A stretch of 64,000 nucleotides of DNA from Nissolia schottii (taxonomy: Eukaryota > Streptophyta > Magnoliopsida > Fabales > Fabaceae): positions 124,001-188,000 of the forward strand of contig QANU01106169.1 in NCBI GenBank assembly GCA_003254905.1. Direction: 5' to 3'. Position numbers and translations under genes: made by a program. The number at the start of each line of letters is the position of its first letter. Position 1 is the first letter of the stretch. Below are positions 57,701-64,000 of this stretch, in pieces. The notes below the pieces were generated by a model that was given only the letters and a program-made list of their open reading frames with translations, was not told where the DNA came from and ran no database searches.

Positions 57701-58662
57701 GTAGCATAGGGTATTTATCCCATGGGATATTTAAGCAACCACCCACTTTAATCTATAAATTAAAGGCTATAAAGCAAGGAATACAAAGTTTAAAAAATAT
57801 ATATAACCAAACAATCTGAATGTATTGGCAGTGTAACCAACTTTAATGACAAACATCTTCAACAATGTGTTCCGATACAGTTTAGAAAATATTCTCTGAA
57901 GTGCGTGTGAGCAAAACTAAAAAACTTCAACAACAACAACAGCCCTTTCATAATTAAATACAATCCCCCGGTTTTCATAGCAGTAATCAACAACGTTATA
58001 CTAGAACTCAGGCACCAGAGGGTTCCTTCAGTTATCATTTAAATTTCAAAAACAAAAAAATGAACGATAGGTAGGGTGCTTTTGGATAAGCTTTTCAAAG
58101 AAGAAAATAAATACTATTCTTACTTAATTGTTTTAGTAGATTTTATTTTCTAAGAGTTTTATTTTGCATTTGTACCGTACTTATACTGAACTAGTTCTAC
58201 TTCTACTTTTCTTAGAAGTTTCGCATTGCTAGCTTAAAAAATAATATATATATNTGTGTGTGTGTAATGGCATTTTAGATTTTTTCTTTAAAACACTATC
58301 TTTTAGAGTCAATCGAAAGGCACCCTTAATAATTTCACGATTATCAACCCAACTTTTTGTTCGATTAAATATCATCACTGACACAACGCTTACGCCGTGA
58401 GATTCAACTCTAAAAAAGCTAAATCAGATCAAATTACCACGAACATCAGAGAACAGGAAAAGAGGAAAAATAGGAAGAAAAAAAAAACAACTGATTAAAG
58501 TAACGCACAGAAACCAAACCACAATGCGAGCATCAAAACTACAGAAAGATAAAATATAATAAAATGCAAAAGAAAAAAGAAAATAAGAGTAACATACTTA
58601 TCAACAGCATCGATAACTTCAGCTCTGTCAATCTTGCCACCGAGACCAGATGCCAAATCCAT
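51767..58662 (-). CDS. SMT1: sterol C-24 methyltransferase 1 (cycloartenol-C24-methyltransferase), 13 exons, intact
   Basis: Exons on minus: 58662-58598, 57229-57163, 56715-56642, 56559-56475, 56378-56323, 56231-56177, 56012-55965, 55679-55596, 55361-55245, 55140-55057, 54943-54818, 54639-54542, 51830-51767. All introns are GT/AG, every phase joins, total 1,023 nt, 340 aa. Family landmarks: sterol-binding region [11 protein letters not shown] (56-66), SAM-binding [10 protein letters not shown] (99-108), [19 protein letters not shown] (158-176), the conserved IEIGDGLPD (221-229) and C-terminal [12 protein letters not shown]. The enzyme adds the first methyl at C-24 of cycloartenol in phytosterol synthesis at the ER. 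Length matches known SMT1 (about 336-344 aa); SMT2 has a different N-terminus with a membrane segment. Intron 1 carries a MITE, intron 12 a Mutator-like element. No coding damage is seen. Confidence 0.97.
52143..53247. mobile_element. Mutator-like non-autonomous transposon (1,105 bp), 9-bp TSD, in SMT1 intron 12
   Basis: Ends GGGTAAATAGCAATTTACAA and its near reverse complement (about 53228-53247) begin inverted repeats of about 150 bp. They are flanked by perfect TAAAAATTA at 52134-52142 and 53248-53256. The middle (about 52440-52990) is much more GC-rich than the arms and may be captured sequence. No transposase is present. Confidence 0.88.
53260..54470. other. very AT-rich intron 12 sequence
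   Basis: Extended A/T tracts including an (AATAT)n run at 54177-54210. No gene signal. Confidence 0.7.
54177..54210. repeat. (AATAT)n microsatellite
   Basis: About six AATAT-type units in a row. Confidence 0.85.
57356..57743. mobile_element. MITE (388 bp), Mutator-type 9-bp TSD, in SMT1 intron 1
   Basis: Terminal inverted repeats of about 49 bp start GGTGGTT and include GGGATAAATACCCTATGCTAC. They are flanked by perfect CACTTTAAT at 57347-57355 and 57744-57752. A decayed inverted relative lies at 44115-44335. Confidence 0.93.
58254..58254. other. single N within a TA/TG simple repeat
   Basis: N separates (AT)n from (GT)n in SMT1 intron 1; probably a microsatellite-length gap. Confidence 0.8.
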
Positions 58663-58854
58663 AACAGCTGCTTAACTGGTTCAAATCGACCTCCTTTCAA
58701 TCTAAAGACGGAGAATCTCAAATTAAAATAAAATAAAAAGAAAGAAAGAAATGGTCTAGAATCACGGATGATATGTAAAGAAGGCGAGAGAGCAGGGGAG
58801 AACCCTAGGAAACGAAGGAAGTGTTGAGATATTGGGCCTACGAAAACGAGGGGG

Positions 58855-58861
58855 CTTTATA
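58855..58861 (-). promoter_or_regulatory. SMT1: TATA box of SMT1
   Basis: TATAAAG on minus within CCCCTATAAAGCCCCC, about 195 bases upstream of the ATG, leaving a purine/pyrimidine-rich 5' UTR of roughly 165 bases. Confidence 0.6.
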
Positions 58862-59049
58862 GGGGAAGAGACAAGTGAAAAAGGTGAGAGAGAACAGGCG
58901 GCTAACGAGGGAAAGAATGAGCGAGTGGAAGCGAGCGAGTGAGGGTGGTACTGGATCTGGAACTCTGAGGTGTGTTTTGCTCGTGGTGCTTCGCTGGCCT
59001 GTGGACGGACGTGCCTATGTGCAACCGGATTAGGGAAGGAGCGCGCTAT

Positions 59050-62000
59050 TGCAGGACCACATTAGAGTAGGCAGTTTCTTTTTCTTTTTATCATATGTCA
59101 CGTGTCATCATGAATCATCATTCATCAATCTAAACCTCAATTCTATACTCGCGCGATACGCGACAGGTATATAAAATATGTCAATAGTTATTTAAATAGA
59201 ATTTAAGATAAAATTTAAAGTGAAATTGCTACTAAAATAACATTTTACATATATGTATATTTATTAATACAATGATTCAATAATATTATTGTGATATCAT
59301 CATCATTCAAATAACTAAATGTTTCACACTTCATACCTTACGGTTAAAATGTACATTACATTGTGAGAAGCAAGTTATAAAATTAATTTATTAGACACCA
59401 ACATACAATAGTAAATGATATTTTAAACATAAACATACTTCTCAAGTAACTTTTTTAAGAAAAGTTACTCTATGAAGATGCAACGTATTGTACTATTTAA
59501 TAGTAATCATAATAATAGTAAGATAAAATGCTTGTTATCCTAAATAAGTAAGTCACAACAGGTTCAAAATGACTATCTCATTGTCTGATGAAACTTACAT
59601 ATTCAAGTATTAGTGTACAAACTTACTTATACAATACCAAATAGATAAACTTAAGTTACATATACAAAAGTTAGAGCTAATAACAGTTTATGCATTATCT
59701 AATATACTATGGAATGACTTGCAAATCTTCATTGCAACAAAACATCCTTATGTTAAACCTTGTCACCATGACCAACTCGCAATCCTCCATTACGGTCTCA
59801 ATTTTGACCTCTGGTGTGTTCCTCCGTCGTCTCTTCATTGATCAAATCTATCATGGAGATTGCATAAAATCAAAAGACTAAATAAGTCGAATACTTCTAT
59901 GTACATAAAATCAAACCGAGCCTGTGATTCCTCATGAATGATAGCGAGAACCCCCTAACATTCTTGTTTTTTATTTATATGTTCACATGAAGTTAATGGT
60001 ATCATGACACCAAACTAACCAATTTGATGATTGAGAGCATAAACTATAAGTTCAAAAGAGAGGAATGATACAACATTAAAAATAAGTAGCCATGAAACTT
60101 GAAGTGAACATACCTTTGTAGAAGGAAGGTCTATTTAATTATATTGTTTACACATTATACTATGCCTTTCAACTTATAGTTAGCGAGTTAAAAACTACTC
60201 TTTTACATAATTTGACCTGACACAATATAACTTGAGATCAAGATTAATATGGTTAGTTATTTACCATTTTCTACTTTACAACTTCCATTAATTTATCCAA
60301 AAAAACATAGTTGACCAAAAGGATAAGTTCTACACTTGGTTAAAACTTATTGCACTCTAAGATACCATTTAGCTTGCTAAATCATAATTTCTATAGCAAA
60401 AGTGATCAAGAACACCTAGGAATTCATAGAGTGGCATGCTTTCTTACTTCCAAATTTGATATATACCTAAACTTAATCATTGCTTCAGATCCTACAATAT
60501 TTCTTAAAACTTTAACATATCTAATGTGTGGAAGCAAAATGTTGATAGCCTACATTCATCCGAAATTCATATTTGACAACAGTAGTCTGTTTACAATGAC
60601 AAAATGTATACATTAACTTAATGTTGTATATTAAGTAATAAATATAATTACTATACTTATTCTTTTAAATTGTTGCACTAAGCTGAATAAACACTTATGC
60701 CAATAGTTTGCTACTATTTTTCTCTATTTTTGGCCTGATTCTATGCTGGTGGAATTCTGTCGTTAGGTAAATAGTTACAGTGATTACAACATCAAAGATC
60801 AATATTTCCTAAGAAAGAAAAATAAAAGATCATAAACAACCACACAAAATCCCTTCCAGATTCCACACTTGCAATTCGAACAATTACAAATATCTCACCT
60901 GCATTAACACCAAAGTTCACATCCATACTTTTATATGATTCATAATCTCAAAATCTCTCATATATAGAGAGAGAGAGAGAGAAAGGGGCTTACAACATAG
61001 GCAGTAACCGAGAGGTTCATGTCCTAACAATGATCCAAACAATTTGCATATGCTCCATGAACATCCCTAGCTCCATTAGAAAAGGGACTACAATTAACCA
61101 TGAAACACACAATAGTTGACACGTGTTCTCAATGTATCTCGTTATGCATGAAACCATCCATCTATTCTTATGAGAGATGTGACAAAAGGCTTAACTCAAA
61201 TCAACATTTTCACAATGAACAATATTGCTGACCTTATCATGCCTTAGACCAATTCAGCATTGTTGATTTTGATATACACTAGCTTACTATTTTTTCCTTG
61301 TTTATTGATTGACTATTTTATATTTTTGTCAAATAAGAAGTAACATTCTGGCGTGGTTGGTCTTCATTATGGCTAATATTTTCAAATTACAAAGCTTTTG
61401 TTAGCATATAGAAACAAAAAAAACTTTTATTAAATGTCATAAAATAGTATAATTAAACAGAACGTATCAGCCAAGTACAAAAACCAAGAGGTGAGTTTAT
61501 CAAAACTAATATCACGAAATAGAGAGGGTGAAGCCGAATGAGGCTTGATGCACTTGTTTTAGTATTGGTTCGGTGTCTGTTTTCCCTCTCTCACTAGCCG
61601 TTGTGGTTGTTAGAGTTTGTTATGAGCAACGATGTAGTGTGCATTAGTAAGTGTGGCACATGGTGCACCATCGTCTTTGTATAAATACAGCTACAGTGCC
61701 AGTAGCGAAAATGAGTGAAGTTTATTCAATTTTCAGCTTAAACAATTGCCAAGTTCTTTCCCTCTGATTTTCCATTAACTAATACAAATGCATACATTTT
61801 ACTGCAAACTAAATGTTCAGCAGAATAAATCAGGCCACAAAGATATGATATGTTCCCATCCCTACATGAAATAAGCAACAATCATGATTTCATGCATTAT
61901 TAACCTATATTAAGACCTAGCATGGAACTTCCTTCTACAAACTCAATTTCTCCTTCTTAATTTTCTACACTCATCTATTAAACATAAATTCTTCCCTTAT

Positions 62001-62620
62001 ATGCAATTTTCCACAGAATGACTAAGCTTATTCTGATTTAGTTTCAAAAAAAGAATCACATGTTAAAACTAATTTTTTACAAACAGGGCATATTTAAATA
62101 CTCCAAAAAAAATACTTAACTTTCAAGATTCTGGTTTTTAGCAGATATTAGGTCTTTATCTACCCATAATACTAACCTACAAAAATAACAACACATCTAA
62201 AAACCACATGTAACACAACTTACATTTTACCATGACCTTATCCACTACATAAGCATATTTTTTAAGATAGATAATTCTCACTTTAGTAAGAATTTTGGAG
62301 GATGCTTTCATGATCAGGGAGTGCTTCTTAAAACTACGTAGAAGGAAAAATCAAGGTGTTACCGCTTTCAAATGTATAGAGAGAAAGGGGGGTTAAACCT
62401 GGTTGGAGAGAGTTTCAACAAAGCAACAACAAAATATATCCTTGTCCAACATTGAAACTTGTATATATTGGCTTGAGCAATCTTTGGAGTGTAATTTTCA
62501 AATTTGAAAAATGACGATCTTACAACAATTGGTGCCATCACTATTACCTATGTTGATTGACATCCAATTTCTTTATTATCTATAAAAATAAAATTACAAT
62601 ATATATGTTCACTTCAAGGT
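59050..62620. other. AT-rich intergenic, no gene recognised
   Basis: No protein motif is readable. A (GA)n run lies at 60966-60983. A GC-richer patch at 61540-61740 with TATAAATACAGC could be an LTR or TRIM fragment, not supported further. The 3' end of the partial gene at 62671-63521 may lie here unseen. Confidence 0.45.
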
Positions 62621-62670
62621 ATCACATTAGCAAAGCACTGAATCAAAGAGAATTTGGATGTGATACATAC

Positions 62671-63521
62671 CAAACTGTCTTTGGCATCGTCATTAGAAGC
62701 AGAATCCAAATTATCCCCACCATTAACAACAATTTGAATCTCAGTTGTCTGCAAATAAAATCTCTATTTGGCAGAAATATAGGTCTCAATGCACCAAAAT
62801 CAGCGTACTGCATCAAATAAAATAGCTCAATAATGACTATGTTTAACATTAATTTATTAACAACAAACCAACAACTAAAGGTAAACTAAAAACATATATA
62901 ATTCGATTAAAATAGGGTAGAAAGTTAGCATTAATTTTAATAAAACACAACGTAAATCGCTTGAGCTAGAAATGAAGCATCCTGAAAGTCCAAGTCTTTT
63001 TCATGACATTATCATTGAAAGACCTCATCTCAACTCCAAGGCATTTACAACTTTTTCAAGTCCAAACAAGACCAATATCAAGTTCAAAAGGCATTTACAT
63101 CTCAGATATTTTTTGAGAAAGTACAAATTCAACGCTCTCTTATCCTTCAGAAGAAAAAAAAACCCCATAGGACAAATTGATTGACTTTGCTAAACCATTT
63201 GTTATTTGTCTCAGACTCATCAAGAACAATGAATTATCTTATTTTAAATTTGTCCCTAAGCTAACTTATGTGTATTAATTAGAAGCATGGCTAAGTGGGA
63301 AAGTCATATGGACATGTATAAAAAGTTTTGATATTAAAGTTATTTAACTATGGAAATGATATGCCACTGAGATTTTGAAAACTACATATAACTAACATGA
63401 ATTGAAAAAGGGGTTTTAATCCAAGATATACCCAAGCATCGAACATTTACCTCAGAAATAATATCATATCTTTGTGTCATTGCTAGCAGTGTCAAAATTG
63501 CTGAGTACAACATATGAAGAT
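62671..63521 (-). CDS. two consecutive exons of an unidentified gene
   Basis: Exon A 63521-63451 has acceptor TTTCAG and donor GAG|GTAAAT. Read with a 2-nt split codon it gives LHMLYSAILTLLAMTQRYD then IISE. Exon B 62748-62671 has acceptor TTTGCAG and donor TTG|GTATGT and gives TTEIQIVVNGGDNLDSASND then DAKDSL. The phases fit (A ends and B starts in phase 0). The first is helical and hydrophobic, the second acidic and polar. I do not recognise the protein. Other exons are beyond the right edge or unseen. Confidence 0.4.
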
Positions 63522-63663
63522 CTGAAATAATTGCCAAAATTAAGAAAGCAATTCAGTAAGATATTTAAAATGGTTGAGGAACTAAATGATAGTTGACATG
63601 GTGATTCAAAGTTATGAATACATCTTCGATAAATGAACTGTGCAACGCCTATTCAATCTATAC

Positions 63664-63664
<1 letters not shown>

Positions 63665-63696
<32 letters not shown>
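63665..63696. repeat. (TA)n microsatellite
   Basis: About 16 TA units. Confidence 0.95.
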
Positions 63697-63699
<3 letters not shown>

Positions 63700-63849
63700 A
63701 GGTCATATTAACATATAAGCACATCATACATTAACTATAGCATAAAATCAAAAGCAAAGATGCAATAGATTCAACTTCACCATTGAGCATGTCCAAAATA
63801 TTTTAGTACAAATTATAATCCATTGCACTCGTAAATCTGTAAAGATGTA

Positions 63850-63948
63850 AGTATCACATTAGCAAGCACTGAATCCAAGAGAATTTGGATGTGATACATA
63901 CCAAACTGTCTTTGGCATCATCATTGGAAGCAGAATCCAAATTATCCC
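63850..63948. repeat. partial second copy of exon B region beside terminal N
   Basis: The segment repeats 62619-62718 with few changes (GCAAGCACTGAATCC vs GCAAAGCACTGAATC). It includes the donor site and the GDNLDSASND-coding part, and ends at the N at 63949. Beyond the N (63950-64000) the sequence is unrelated and too short to call. Confidence 0.85.
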
Positions 63949-64000
63949 NCCGAGGATAACCTCGTAGGGATCCGTGTTGTTATGAGAATTTGGAACAACT

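Noticed and set aside
62771..62815. Possible exon (YADFGALRPIFLPNR) upstream of exon B
   Set aside because: A fair acceptor is present but no GT donor follows; the frame simply runs on into the acceptor of exon B.

Overview
The window looks like nuclear DNA of a dicot plant. It is AT-rich, has spliced genes with GT/AG introns, and is dominated by nested LTR retrotransposons. The sterol methyltransferase protein reads very much like legume homologues as I remember them, so a legume is my best guess (inference only). Five isolated N bases (2362, 3610, 7966, 58254, 63949) mark scaffold or gap-fill joins. Near four of them there are repeated segments that may be assembly artefacts.

Two conserved genes can be rebuilt completely from both-strand reading. 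(1) A short-chain dehydrogenase/reductase (SDR, carbonyl reductase / neomenthol dehydrogenase-like) lies on the minus strand in four exons (30028 to 17618, 313 aa). Its first intron carries an 8.5-kb Copia element that itself contains two more nested LTRs. (2) Sterol C-24 methyltransferase SMT1 lies on the minus strand in thirteen exons (58662 to 51767, 340 aa). It has a MITE in intron 1 and a 1.1-kb Mutator-like element in its last intron. A small plant-type ORF with its own TATA box (43543 to 43325) is a plausible third gene. Two phase-compatible exons of an unidentified minus-strand gene lie at 63521-62671, and one of them is repeated next to the terminal gap.

Layout. 0-2.2 kb: Ty3/gypsy gag-PR-RT wreck. 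2.2-8.4 kb: repeat-rich, gap-ridden sequence with two suspicious direct duplications. 8.4-14.5 kb: Athila/Tat-type gypsy pieces (LTR + gag on minus; 3' end + LTR on plus). 14.5-16.6 kb: Copia gag/PR/LTR. 17.5-30.0 kb: SDR gene with its nested insertions. 30.1-33 kb: decayed Copia. 33-41.3 kb: three consecutive plus-strand copies of one very long LTR family, one of them inside a gypsy gag. 43-44.3 kb: small ORF and a decayed MITE. 44.3-47.3 kb: Copia pieces. 47.3-49.8 kb: Athila-type 3' end with an env-position ORF. 51.7-58.9 kb: SMT1. 59-64 kb: mostly featureless AT-rich DNA plus the partial gene.

The most unusual signal is inside the LTRs. At least four LTRs from three different retroelement groups carry arrays of short palindromes set at a fixed pitch of about 21-23 bp. 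The palindrome core differs between elements (CATTCGAATG, TCAATCGATTGA, CGCTGAGCG), and adjacent members can fold into 11-13-bp hairpins with wobble or compensatory pairs. The long 'TGTAACA...TGTTTCA' LTR family (six copies, none with an internal domain) also has a conserved 6-bp-stem/5-nt-loop hairpin with freely changing loops. Just downstream is a small acidic ORF whose protein sequence is kept between two copies.
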